Below, piece after piece: positions 31,213 to 40,819 of a DNA stretch of 64,000 bases; the stretch's first letter is position 1, and the number at the start of each line of letters is the position of its first letter. The translations under genes and the position numbers were made by a program. Source of the DNA: an uncultured Sphingorhabdus sp. (GTDB lineage Bacteria > Pseudomonadota > Alphaproteobacteria > Sphingomonadales > Sphingomonadaceae). A model generated the notes under the pieces. It did not search any database and was not told where the DNA came from. It was given only the letters and a program-made list of their open reading frames with translations. The stretch is taken from contig CANLOL010000001.1 of the NCBI GenBank assembly GCA_947492905.1, positions 2,210,578-2,274,577 on the forward strand, given 5' to 3'.

Positions 31213-31363
31213 AATATTACACCTGCTTATCAATTTATATCTTCAACTATGGTGCTTTGATCATAAAAACAAGCTTATCATTAGACAAAAGATAATTTGA
31301 ATGACAAAGGAACTGAATTAACAGCGCAAATAACAGTTCATATCATTAGGTTTTTCAATCCCC

Positions 31364-32590
31364 ATGCAAACGGCATTGCACATTAAAAATTCCAAACGCT
31401 TCATATTGCTGGCCGTATTTATTTATTCGGTTGGTTTTGGGATTATTATGCCTGTTTTACCCGACCTGATAATAGAGTTAGAAAATATAACATTGGATGA
31501 AGCAACCTATCTAGCCGGCCTTATGGGCGCTAGCTATGCTATATTCCAATTTCTAATGGGTCCATTGATGGGCAGCTTGGGCGATAAATATGGTCGGCGG
31601 CCTGTTTTTCTGATTAGCTTGTGTGCTTTTGGTGTCGATTTTCTGCTGATGGGATTAGCGCCATCTATAATATGGCTATTTATTGGCCGTTCGATAGCCG
31701 GCGGATTGGGCGCAATATTTGGCCCTGCTAATGCTGCCATGGCAGATTTATCAAATGATGATGAGCGCGCTGCTAGTTTTGGTTTGGTCGGAGCAGCCTT
31801 TGGCGTTGGTTTCATAATCGGCCCAGCCATTGGCGGTTTTTTGGGTGATTTGGGAACAAGAGTGCCATTTTTCATAGCTGGGTTTTTGGCGCTATCGGTT
31901 GCACTCTATGGATATTTCTTTTTCCCCGAGACTATTTCTAATGAAGATCGAAGAGATTTCGTCTGGAAAAAAGCAAATCCGCTCAGCACATTCCTGAAAT
32001 TATCCAAAGAAAATCAGATAATACCGGTTGCTATTATCTATTTCATCTGGATATGCGCCACCAATGTATATCCTGCATCATGGACATTTTATGCCAAAGC
32101 GCAATTCGGTTGGGATAGCAAAATGATAGGCATTTCGCTGACGATTGTTGGAATATCTATGGTCATCACGCAAATGTTTGTGCTGGGGAATATGGTCAAA
32201 AGATTTGGTGAGCGCAAAACCGCCTTAATTGGGCTGGTTGGGGCTATCATTGGTTTTTGCATTATGTCGCAAATCACCAATGGTATTTTTGCACTGCTCA
32301 TTAGCACAATTATGGGCATTCAAGGCGTTATAATGCCATCGCTCAACGCGATTATGTCACGCCGAACATCGGCTAGGAATCAAGGCGAATTGCAAGGCTT
32401 TAATGGTAGTATGGCAGCGCTTGCTTTGCTAATCGCTAATCTATCATATAATAGCCTATTATCTTATTATACGAGCAGCGATGCACCTTTTCGTTTTGCT
32501 GGTGCGCCCTTTGTTTTAGCAGCATTTTTCGCAATTATTTCAATATTATTATTGCTCAAACTGCCCAAAGAAAATAGCACATCGTCATGA
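31364..32590 (+). CDS. MFS transporter, TetA-like multidrug efflux type
   Basis: The 408-residue protein has 12 predicted membrane helices and the major facilitator loop motif [21 protein letters not shown] between helices 2 and 3, with the antiporter motif [16 protein letters not shown] in helix 5. The overall shape fits the TCR/Tet-like drug:H+ antiporters. Specificity cannot be given; chromosomal copies in proteobacteria are often not resistance genes. It overlaps the GNAT gene by four bases and starts the five-gene operon to cca. Confidence 0.82.
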   Translation: MQTALHIKNSKRFILLAVFIYSVGFGIIMPVLPDLIIELENITLDEATYLAGLMGASYAIFQFLMGPLMGSLGDKYGRRPVFLISLCAFGVDFLLMGLAPSIIWLFIGRSIAGGLGAIFGPANAAMADLSNDDERAASFGLVGAAFGVGFIIGPAIGGFLGDLGTRVPFFIAGFLALSVALYGYFFFPETISNEDRRDFVWKKANPLSTFLKLSKENQIIPVAIIYFIWICATNVYPASWTFYAKAQFGWDSKMIGISLTIVGISMVITQMFVLGNMVKRFGERKTALIGLVGAIIGFCIMSQITNGIFALLISTIMGIQGVIMPSLNAIMSRRTSARNQGELQGFNGSMAALALLIANLSYNSLLSYYTSSDAPFRFAGAPFVLAAFFAIISILLLLKLPKENSTSS

Positions 32591-33132
32591 ATATTATCGC
32601 ACGGCAAGCGGAGCATTATGACGCTATTGAGACTTTGCTCGATGAGAGTTTTGGCAAAGATCGCCATCAGCGTATATCCTATGCCATAAGAGCGGGCACT
32701 TCCTTCATACCAGATTTAAGTTTTGTGATGATCGAAAATCAGAAACTCATCGCTACCATTAGCTGCTGGCCAATATATTTGAGCACATATAAGGATGATA
32801 AGCCCCATAATTTAGCATTGATTATGGTTGGCCCTATTGCCGTAGCGCAGTCCCATCAAAATCTTGGATATGGCCGAAAATTGGTCAATAAAGTCATAGA
32901 AATTGCCCATGAAAATGCGTTAGATGATTTGATTATGATCGGTGATCCTGAATATTATTCGCAATTTGGTTTTGCATCTATGGATGCGTGTGATTGGCAA
33001 TTGCCAGGCCCTTATGAAAACCACAGATTATTGGTGCATGGTGATGCTGTTAATAGGCTCCCGAACGAAGGCATATTAGGGCATAAACCGCAAAATCCAG
33101 CTGCAGGTCAAACTAGAGAGGCTCATATCTAA
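32587..33132 (+). CDS. GNAT-family N-acetyltransferase, YhbS-like
   Basis: The 181-residue protein has a GNAT fold similar to YhbS: ALIMVGPIAVAQSHQNLGYGRKLVNKVIEIAHENALDDLIMIGDPEYYSQFGFASM contains the acetyl-CoA motif (Q-x-x-G-x-G-like QNLGYGRKL). The acceptor is unknown. It overlaps the MFS gene by four bases and the DUF1285 gene by one (TAATG). Confidence 0.8.
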   Translation: MNIIARQAEHYDAIETLLDESFGKDRHQRISYAIRAGTSFIPDLSFVMIENQKLIATISCWPIYLSTYKDDKPHNLALIMVGPIAVAQSHQNLGYGRKLVNKVIEIAHENALDDLIMIGDPEYYSQFGFASMDACDWQLPGPYENHRLLVHGDAVNRLPNEGILGHKPQNPAAGQTREAHI

Positions 33133-33695
33133 TGCCCTATACACCTCCAGAGCTTCAAAATCTATCCCTTGCGGATATTGCCGCCCTAGCGCAGCAGCGC
33201 AAATTACCGCCCGTTGCGCAATGGAATCCAGAACATAGCAGCGATAGTAAAATGCAAATATTATCCGATGGCAGATGGTTTCATGATGGTGGAGAGATTA
33301 AGCGAGCATCAATGGTGCGTGCTTTTTCATCACTATTGCGCAAAGATAGTGATGGCTATTGGCTTGTTACGCCCTATGAAAAACAATCCATCATTGTCGA
33401 AGATACGCCTTTTGTTGCCGTAGAGCTAAATAGTGAAGGCAGCGGAGAAGATCGCACGATATTCATGCGCCTCAATGTAGATGAAATTGTTGTGATTGGC
33501 CCTCAAAATGCCATATTCATGCGCCCTTCTTCCGAAGGCGATCATATTCCCTATATAGAGGTACGTAATGGTTTGATGGCCAAATGTGCGCGGGCCGTGG
33601 CCTATGACCTTTATGAAATTGCCATAGAAGAATCTGAAACAGACGATATCGGATTATGGAGCGGTGGTTCTTATTTCAGCTTGAACAACTCATGA
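33132..33695 (+). CDS. DUF1285 family protein
   Basis: The 187-residue protein matches DUF1285: QWNPEHSSDSKMQILSDGRWFHDGGEIKRASMVRAFSSLLRKDSDGYWLVTPYEKQSIIVEDTPFVAVEL. The family is widespread in proteobacteria without a known reaction. Alphaproteobacterial genomes often place it next to a CoA-pyrophosphatase-like Nudix gene and cca, as here. Start codon at the TAATG junction. Confidence 0.85.
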   Translation: MPYTPPELQNLSLADIAALAQQRKLPPVAQWNPEHSSDSKMQILSDGRWFHDGGEIKRASMVRAFSSLLRKDSDGYWLVTPYEKQSIIVEDTPFVAVELNSEGSGEDRTIFMRLNVDEIVVIGPQNAIFMRPSSEGDHIPYIEVRNGLMAKCARAVAYDLYEIAIEESETDDIGLWSGGSYFSLNNS

Positions 33696-34297
33696 GTTAT
33701 AATCCTGAAATAAATAGATTAATTACTGCTTTTCATAGCAATGATGATTTCAAAATAGAAGATGAAAGCGATATGTTTGAGAATGGGAAGCCTCTTACCA
33801 AAGCAGCAGTTTTAATCGCTATTACCAATCAATCTAATCCAACTGTCATATTAACGCAGCGGCCCACTTGGTTGCGCGATCATGCTGGGCAAGTTGCTTT
33901 TCCGGGCGGCAAAATGGATGATAGCGATACAGATATTTCGCATACCGCGCTTAGAGAAGCGCATGAAGAATTATCGATTGAACCATCTGCCGTAGATATT
34001 ATTGGCCAATGTCCAGAATATTGCACAGGTAGCGGTTACCGCATAACACCTATCATTGGGATTGTGCCATCTGATATAGAGATAAAAGCTAATGCCGATG
34101 AGGTTGAAAGTTGGTTTGAAACTCCAACGTCATTCTTGTTTAATAGAGAAAATTTGACCAAAAAATCTGCAATATGGAATGGTCAGAACCGATCTTATTA
34201 TGATATGCAATGGCAAGAATACCGTATTTGGGGCGTTACGGCAGGTATAATAGCGAATATAGCCCGCAGGATTAATGATTTTCAAAATGGCCAATAA
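33692..34297 (+). CDS. Nudix hydrolase, CoA pyrophosphatase type
   Basis: The ATG at 33692 overlaps the DUF1285 stop (ATGA), giving a 201-residue protein. The Nudix box is present: GQVAFPGGKMDDSDTDISHTALREAHEELSIEP, with G(5x)E(7x)REUXEE-like spacing. The upstream LTQRPTWLRDHAGQVAFPGG is the CoA-pyrophosphatase (NudL) signature. It probably hydrolyses CoA or its derivatives. Its end overlaps the CCA-adding enzyme gene. Confidence 0.85.
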   Translation: MSYNPEINRLITAFHSNDDFKIEDESDMFENGKPLTKAAVLIAITNQSNPTVILTQRPTWLRDHAGQVAFPGGKMDDSDTDISHTALREAHEELSIEPSAVDIIGQCPEYCTGSGYRITPIIGIVPSDIEIKANADEVESWFETPTSFLFNRENLTKKSAIWNGQNRSYYDMQWQEYRIWGVTAGIIANIARRINDFQNGQ

Positions 34298-35507
34298 TAA
34301 CGATAATATTTCACCCCAACATTGGTCAAAGATTGAGGGCCTAGATCGTATCATAGATGCTCTTTACAGCAGCGATCATCCTATTCGTATCGTTGGCGGT
34401 GCTGTGCGCGATACATTAGTTGGCGGCCATGTTCATGATATTGATTTAGCAACGCCATTACTGCCCGATATTGTCATGCAAAAATTGAACGATGCAGGCG
34501 TGAAAACAATAGCAACCGGATTACAGCATGGAACGATTACTGCAATTTCCAACAGCAATAGTTTCGAAGTCACGACTTTGCGCAAAGATACAGAAACCGA
34601 TGGAAGGCACGCTATTGTTGAATTTTGCGATAATTGGCTAGAAGATGCTCAGCGCCGCGATTTTACCATGAACGCGCTTTATGCAGACCCCATAACGGGA
34701 GAAATTTTCGACTATTTTGGAGGATTTGAAGACCTTCGAAATCAACGCGTTAAATTTATCGGTCATGCGCATGACCGCATAGAAGAAGATCATTTGAGGA
34801 TATTGCGCTATTTTCGTTTCCTTGCACGGTTTGAAAATGTGGAAATTGATGTTGATAGCCTAGAGGCTTGCGCCGCTTTATCAAAACGGCAAATGACATT
34901 AGCGCGCGAGAGGATAAGCGATGAGCTTATAAAAATATGCTCTGTCCTAAACCCTTATCGCGCAATCAGCACAGCCTATGAAAATGGTATTTTCCAATCC
35001 TTTTTACCCGAAATACAGCCGCACAATATAGATAATTTAAAGCGCCTCATACAGCGTGAGCAAAACTATAATATTGCTCCTTCAGCGCTGCGGCGCTTGG
35101 CTGTTTTGCTGCCCAATGATGGGAAGGTTTTAGATAAGATTGCCTCGCGCTTAAAATTCTCAAATATTATGCGCAAATCGCTTACATCCAGAGCCCATAA
35201 AGATATATTAGAAACAGATGCTATCCGAAAATTGGCTTTCTTAATTGGTATTGATGCTGCACTGGACATTATTCTAATCTATGGTGATGCAAATCTCGAA
35301 GCTATGATAGATCAATTGAAAAATTGGGATATTCCAAAATTTGAATTAAAAGGCGGCACTTTGATTGAGCGCGGTTTGCCCGCTGGACCAATAGTCTCTG
35401 AGACATTACAAGAAATCCGGCAGATTTGGATGGATGCAGGATTCCCAGATCAAGAAGCCTTAAACGCCCTTATTGATAGGGTGATTTCTGAGAAATTAGC
35501 GGATTAA
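34287..35507 (+). CDS. cca: CCA tRNA nucleotidyltransferase
   Basis: The start at 34287 is favoured: it lies in a short overlap with the Nudix gene. The 406-residue enzyme adds or repairs the 3' CCA of tRNAs. The nucleotidyltransferase core is IRIVGGAVRDTLVGGHVHDIDLATPL (catalytic DxD), followed by EVTTLRKDTETDGRHAIVEF, RRDFTMNALYAD and the RNA-binding ERISDELIK. Both tRNA-Arg genes in this window already encode CCA, so repair may be a main role for them. Last gene of the operon; it overlaps the convergent EAL gene by four bases. Confidence 0.93.
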   Translation: MANNNDNISPQHWSKIEGLDRIIDALYSSDHPIRIVGGAVRDTLVGGHVHDIDLATPLLPDIVMQKLNDAGVKTIATGLQHGTITAISNSNSFEVTTLRKDTETDGRHAIVEFCDNWLEDAQRRDFTMNALYADPITGEIFDYFGGFEDLRNQRVKFIGHAHDRIEEDHLRILRYFRFLARFENVEIDVDSLEACAALSKRQMTLARERISDELIKICSVLNPYRAISTAYENGIFQSFLPEIQPHNIDNLKRLIQREQNYNIAPSALRRLAVLLPNDGKVLDKIASRLKFSNIMRKSLTSRAHKDILETDAIRKLAFLIGIDAALDIILIYGDANLEAMIDQLKNWDIPKFELKGGTLIERGLPAGPIVSETLQEIRQIWMDAGFPDQEALNALIDRVISEKLAD

Positions 35508-37240
35508 AATTTGCTTTTAATCTCATCGGATGCCAAAAATTCATAAGCTCTTTGGCCATCCAAGGGTTTAGCATAATAATAACCTTGACCAAATGAACAG
35601 CCTAGCCCCGTTAAAACGCGCGACAATTCTTGAGTTTCAATACCCTCTGCTGTGGTCTGCATTCCCAAACTTCTAGCCAGAGAAAGTACAGCGCTTACGA
35701 TTGAGCGTTTATCTTTATCGGCAATCATATCTGTTACAAAACTGCGATCAATTTTCAAAACATCGATCGGCAATTGCTGCAAATAGGCCAAATTAGAATA
35801 ACCCGTCCCAAAATCATCCATCGCCAAATATATATTAAGAGCTTTCAGCTTCTCCATTATCTTTCTAGCATTGCTTGGATCTTCGATGAAGGCACTCTCT
35901 GTCAATTCAACCGTGATGCGCTCTGCAGAAATATTGGCATTACGAAGCGCATCATCAACCGCATAGGCAACATCATCGCGCACCATTTGTACAGCAGACA
36001 TGTTGATTGACATTTTTAACGGCAATTCAGAACCAAATTCTGTATCCCATTGTTTTAATTGACTTGCCGCTTTTGCCAAAGCCCATCGGCCTAATGGAAT
36101 TATTAAACCGCTCTCTTCTGCAACTGGGATAAAATCAACCGGTGATATAAAACCGCGATCAGGATCGTTCCAACGCGCTAATGCTTCAAATCCATTTAAT
36201 TTGCCTGTTTCTAAATCTATCAAAGGTTGATAATTTAGAGATAGCTCATCGCTTTCAATCGCTCGGCGTAAATCTGTTTCCAACGAAAAGCGATGCTTCA
36301 CATTATTCATTGCATCGCTGGTGTATAGTTCATAATCTTTGCTATGCTTCGCTTTTTTGAGCGCAATCTGCGCGTTGCGTAAAATATCCATCGGATCGTC
36401 TTTTTTGGCATAACCCACTGCGCTCGCAACGGCGCACTCAACTTGAATTTCCAAATCCGCCAATTGGCAAGGCTGCTCAAATACGCCCTGTAATCGTTCT
36501 GCTACTTTTTTCACAGCATCATCGGAACCATCATATTGCATGAATAAAGCAAATTCATTACCATTGAGCCTTGCCAAAAATTCATTGGCACGAGCTTGAC
36601 CGTTTAACCGACTAGCCACTGTGAGAATAAGTTCATCACCCGCCATAGCGCCTACAGATTGATTGACGAGGCTGAAACGTGCCATATCCAATATGATAAT
36701 AGCAAATTTTTGAAAAGATTTGACCTTATCACTGCGATCATAGCTTATTTTTTCTTCAATCTTTTCTTCAAAACCAACACGGTTAGAAAATCCAGTGAGG
36801 CTATCCGTCATCATTTCACGGCGCAGATTATTCCGATTATTTTCTTCGCTAGTCTTATCGAAAAAAGAGACGATAAACATATTCTCGGCTTGATTATAGC
36901 GTGCTATATTAATGTCTAACTGCCGATAAGATATAAATTCTTTTGAATGCCAACATTCCGAATATTGCGATTGGCTATTCTCTATCATTCCCGAAATCAT
37001 GTAGGATATATTAGGGTAAAGCTCAGTGTCTAAATCCTTGAAACTCTGCATAATCAGAGTGAATGCATCATTTTGAGAGACCAACCCAATATTATCTTCT
37101 TCAAATTGATAAATCGCAGTAGCAATGGGCAAACTGTCAAGCCAGTGAAATTGCTGAGCAGACATCTCTTCTATCGGAGAGCCGCTATATGCCTCATTGC
37201 TTTTATCTATATGAAAGTTTGATTGTATACCCATTACCAT
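35504..37240 (-). CDS. PAS-GGDEF-EAL protein with degenerate GGDEF site
   Basis: The 578-residue cytoplasmic protein has a PAS-like N-terminus (about 30-130), a GGDEF domain (about 145-305) and an EAL domain (about 320-570). The GGDEF active site reads NGNEF at 226-230, so it is probably not an active diguanylate cyclase. The EAL motifs are intact: FEALARW (351-357), NMSAVQM, ELTESAF, DDFGTGYSNL (475-484), KIDRSF and AEGIET. It should therefore hydrolyse c-di-GMP, with the GGDEF part as a possible GTP-sensing domain. No membrane segment is visible. Alone on its strand with parC 157 bases downstream. Confidence 0.85.
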   Translation of the reverse strand: MVMGIQSNFHIDKSNEAYSGSPIEEMSAQQFHWLDSLPIATAIYQFEEDNIGLVSQNDAFTLIMQSFKDLDTELYPNISYMISGMIENSQSQYSECWHSKEFISYRQLDINIARYNQAENMFIVSFFDKTSEENNRNNLRREMMTDSLTGFSNRVGFEEKIEEKISYDRSDKVKSFQKFAIIILDMARFSLVNQSVGAMAGDELILTVASRLNGQARANEFLARLNGNEFALFMQYDGSDDAVKKVAERLQGVFEQPCQLADLEIQVECAVASAVGYAKKDDPMDILRNAQIALKKAKHSKDYELYTSDAMNNVKHRFSLETDLRRAIESDELSLNYQPLIDLETGKLNGFEALARWNDPDRGFISPVDFIPVAEESGLIIPLGRWALAKAASQLKQWDTEFGSELPLKMSINMSAVQMVRDDVAYAVDDALRNANISAERITVELTESAFIEDPSNARKIMEKLKALNIYLAMDDFGTGYSNLAYLQQLPIDVLKIDRSFVTDMIADKDKRSIVSAVLSLARSLGMQTTAEGIETQELSRVLTGLGCSFGQGYYYAKPLDGQRAYEFLASDEIKSKF

Positions 37241-37397
37241 TTTTCATTAATTGATAGTGAGCGTACATTCTCATTAATTGTTCAATAAAAGATTAATTGT
37301 TCACTTGAAATGCTATTATTAATCATATTCGTTCCACGAAACATTCATGATCGCCATGAAAAGATAAGGTTTTATTTTAGATTCATAGGTTTAACTA

Positions 37398-39674
37398 TCA
37401 ATCAAATTTTCCATTTTTTGGAAAACCCGTCGGCGGCAAGCGACCAGCAGCACCGCGCGCGACACGCCATAGTGACATATCACTCTCTGTACGCGTACGC
37501 CCGCTGTCACCGCCCATAGCCCAGCTAAGCCCTTCGCTCATTTTAAAGCAAATAGCATCAGATAACCCGCCATCTTTATAACGTTGCAACATAACGCCCT
37601 GCCCTTTAGCAAGCTCTGGCATTTCACTGATTGGGAATACCACCAATTTGCGATTCTCGCCGATCACGGCAATATATTGGTCACTATCATCGCTATTGGT
37701 GGGGGCATTGCGGACCACTTGTAATTTAGAATTGCCTTTTTGATTAACAACCTGACGCCCTTTGCGAGTTTCAGCGATAATATCGCTTACCTTCGCAATA
37801 AAGCCTTTGCCATTAGAGGATACCAACAGCAAACGTCCATTAAGCTGCGCATCCATCAGCGCGATAATATCATTACCAGCCTCTATATCCACCATAGTGG
37901 TCAAAGGTTCACCAAAGCCCCGCGCACCCGGTAATTTATCAGCACCTAATGTATAAAAACGCCCAGAAGCCGTTGCTATGAGCAATTTATCCGTCGTTTG
38001 AGTATGAAAAGCAAAAGCAGGGCCATCACCTTCCTTAAACTTGAAATCACCATCGAGAGCCGCATGACCTTTCATGGCCTTTATCCAGCCGCGTTTCGAC
38101 ATAATAACCGTAATCGGTTCTTTTTCGATCATCGCTTCGAGCGGGATTTCGCGCGGAGCAGAAGCTTCAACCAATAATGTTCTGCGCGCGCCAAGGGCCG
38201 TATCTTCTGCATAACTTTTACGAAGCTGGGCAATATCACGTTTCAAGCGCGTGCGTTGCCGTGCGGGGCTATCAATTAATTTTACCAGCTCTTCTCGCTC
38301 TTTAAGAAGCTCTTCTTGCTCGCTCTTAAGCTCCATTTCTTCTAACTTGCGCAAGGAACGCAAACGCATATTCAAAATGGCTTCTGTTTGACGATCGGTA
38401 AGATTAAATTCGGCCATCATAATTGGCTTTGGTTCATCTTCGTTTCGGATAATTTCAATCACGCGATCCAAATTGAGAAAAGCAATAATATATCCGCCCA
38501 ATAATTCAAGCCGATCATCAATTTTGGTCAGTCGATATTTTGATTTGCGCACCAAAACTTCGATTTGATGAGCAAGCCAATGCCGCAATAATTCTCCTAT
38601 TCCCATCACATGCGGAGAGCGATTAGCATCTAATACATTCATATTGAGCGAGAAACGATTTTCCAAATCGCTCATCCGAAATAGTGAATCCATCAACAAA
38701 TCTGGATCCACTGCACGGTTTTTAGGTTCTAATACCAAACGGATTTTATCATCCGATTCATCACGAATATCGGCCAATATGGGTAATTTTTTATCGGCAA
38801 TTAAATTGGCAATATTCTCTATCAATTTGCCTTTGGTCACTTGATAAGGAATCTCTGTGACAACGGCAACCCAAGCCCCCCGACCTTCATCTTCTTTATG
38901 CCATTTGGAGCGCACGCGCATAGCACCGCGGCCACTTTCATAAGCGGCATCAATAACATCTTTGCTATCAACCAAAATACCGCCCGTTGCAAAATCGGGG
39001 CCTTTGATGATTTGCATGATATCCGAATGCTGAGCGGATGGATTATCAATCAATAATGTTGCAGCATCCAAAATTTCCGCAACATTGTGCGATGGAATAT
39101 TAGATGCCATACCAACCGCAATACCCGATGCTCCATTGGCCAATAAATTCGGGAATAAGCCCGGCATGACTTCGGGTTCTTCGTCTTCGTCATTATAGGT
39201 TGGTTTAAGGTCTGCCCCATTTTGATCGAGGCCAGCCATCAACTCTATGGCTGTTTTGGTGAGGCGTGCCTCTGTGTAACGATAGGCAGCTGCATTATCG
39301 CCATCAATATTACCAAAATTGCCTTGCCCATCAACCAGAGGATAGCGCAGCGAAAAACTCTGTGCCAAACGCACCATAGCATCATAGACAGATTGATCGC
39401 CATGCGGATGATATTTACCAATAACATCACCCACCACACGCGCGCATTTTTTATAACCAGATGCAGGGTCAAGCTTTAGCAAGCGCATCGCCCACAATAA
39501 ACGCCTGTGCACAGGTTTTAATCCATCGCGCAAATCAGGCAAAGAACGCGCCGTAATTGTTGACATTGCATAGATTAAATAGCGTTCCGATAAAGCCGCA
39601 TCAAAAGGGGCATCTACGATTTGATCGAATGGATCGTCAGAGGGTGCATCGGTGCGTTCAGTAATATCATTCAT
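37398..39674 (-). CDS. parC: DNA topoisomerase IV subunit A
   Basis: The 758-residue protein decatenates and relaxes DNA with ParE. The catalytic tyrosine is Tyr133 in AAAYRYTEARL, and YHPHGDQSVYDAMVRLAQ is the quinolone-resistance region. The long C-terminal part from about residue 500 is the beta-pinwheel domain. I call it ParC rather than GyrA from its shorter length and the missing GyrA-box-like motif (QRRGGKG). parE is not in the window. Convergence of EAL gene and parC is absent: both are on the minus strand. Confidence 0.92.
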   Translation of the reverse strand: MNDITERTDAPSDDPFDQIVDAPFDAALSERYLIYAMSTITARSLPDLRDGLKPVHRRLLWAMRLLKLDPASGYKKCARVVGDVIGKYHPHGDQSVYDAMVRLAQSFSLRYPLVDGQGNFGNIDGDNAAAYRYTEARLTKTAIELMAGLDQNGADLKPTYNDEDEEPEVMPGLFPNLLANGASGIAVGMASNIPSHNVAEILDAATLLIDNPSAQHSDIMQIIKGPDFATGGILVDSKDVIDAAYESGRGAMRVRSKWHKEDEGRGAWVAVVTEIPYQVTKGKLIENIANLIADKKLPILADIRDESDDKIRLVLEPKNRAVDPDLLMDSLFRMSDLENRFSLNMNVLDANRSPHVMGIGELLRHWLAHQIEVLVRKSKYRLTKIDDRLELLGGYIIAFLNLDRVIEIIRNEDEPKPIMMAEFNLTDRQTEAILNMRLRSLRKLEEMELKSEQEELLKEREELVKLIDSPARQRTRLKRDIAQLRKSYAEDTALGARRTLLVEASAPREIPLEAMIEKEPITVIMSKRGWIKAMKGHAALDGDFKFKEGDGPAFAFHTQTTDKLLIATASGRFYTLGADKLPGARGFGEPLTTMVDIEAGNDIIALMDAQLNGRLLLVSSNGKGFIAKVSDIIAETRKGRQVVNQKGNSKLQVVRNAPTNSDDSDQYIAVIGENRKLVVFPISEMPELAKGQGVMLQRYKDGGLSDAICFKMSEGLSWAMGGDSGRTRTESDMSLWRVARGAAGRLPPTGFPKNGKFD

Positions 39675-39932
39675 GATTCATCAATTAGCATTGCCTTTGG
39701 ACTCTGGGTAGAAAAAATATGTATCTATTGGGCCAGAGCCACTTTATCCGCATCTTATCCACTGCTATTTTATGAATAAAACAGGCGAATGCAGCATTGT
39801 TCAAAAAATAAACCAAATCATCTGTTCATCAATGTTTGCGCTAGCCACCATTATCCACTAAACGGGCAACATATTTGGCATTGAGTCTCTGTTCGGCCCC
39901 AATGCATGTGATGCTAAAAAGATTGGATTATC

Positions 39933-40709
39933 ATGAACCGCCGTAAAATATATGAAGGCAAAGCCAAAATTTTATATGAAGGCCCAGAGCCAGGCACGAT
40001 CATTCAATATTTCAAAGATGATGCAACGGCATTTAATGCTGAGAAAAAAGGCACCATCAATGGCAAAGGTGTTATAAATAATCGCATCTCAGAACATGTA
40101 TTTACGCGCCTATCACAAATTGGGATACCAACGCATTTTGTTCGCCGCCTCAATATGCGTGAACAATTGGTCAAACAGGTTGAGATTGTGCCCATCGAAG
40201 TGATTGTTCGTAATGTCGCTGCGGGGTCATTGACCAAGAGATTGGGTGTCGAAGAAGGCACAACTCTGCCCCATACATTATTGGAATATTGCTACAAAGA
40301 CGATGCCTTAGGCGATCCACTCATTGCCGAAGAACATATTGCTTGCTTTAATTGGGCTACCCAAGATGAAATGCAAGATATTGCTGCTATGGCAATTCGT
40401 ATCAATGATTTTATGTCCGGTATGTTTGCTGCCATTGGCATTAGACTGATAGATTTTAAACTAGAATTTGGCCGTTTATTTGACGGTGATTTTTCGCGCA
40501 TAATTTTGGCCGATGAAATCAGCCCAGATGGTTGCCGTCTCTGGGATATGGAAACCAATGAGAAATTGGATAAAGACCGTTTCCGCAGAGATTTAGGCGG
40601 TGAAGAAGAAGCCTATCAAGAAGTTGCAAGGCGTCTTGGACTGCTGCCAGAAGAGAGTGATGCTGATGTATTGGATATGGAGCATCATCGCGCTAAAAAG
40701 GGTAAATAA
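39933..40709 (+). CDS. purC: Phosphoribosylaminoimidazole-succinocarboxamide synthase
   Basis: The 258-residue enzyme joins CAIR with aspartate using ATP in purine synthesis. The start [50 protein letters not shown] and the motifs [12 protein letters not shown] and [14 protein letters not shown] are typical PurC. It heads the purC-M16-purS-purQ run. The 258-bp spacer with the divergent parC gene holds its promoter. Confidence 0.97.
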   Translation: MNRRKIYEGKAKILYEGPEPGTIIQYFKDDATAFNAEKKGTINGKGVINNRISEHVFTRLSQIGIPTHFVRRLNMREQLVKQVEIVPIEVIVRNVAAGSLTKRLGVEEGTTLPHTLLEYCYKDDALGDPLIAEEHIACFNWATQDEMQDIAAMAIRINDFMSGMFAAIGIRLIDFKLEFGRLFDGDFSRIILADEISPDGCRLWDMETNEKLDKDRFRRDLGGEEEAYQEVARRLGLLPEESDADVLDMEHHRAKKGK

Positions 40710-40819
40710 ACTCTCAGAAAATATCATTTTCATGCACCAAAATAGTCATGAGGATAGGTTACAGCTTCAAAAAAAATATATTTCTTGCGCGCTTGCGCAA
40801 AAAATTGTTCAACAGTGTA

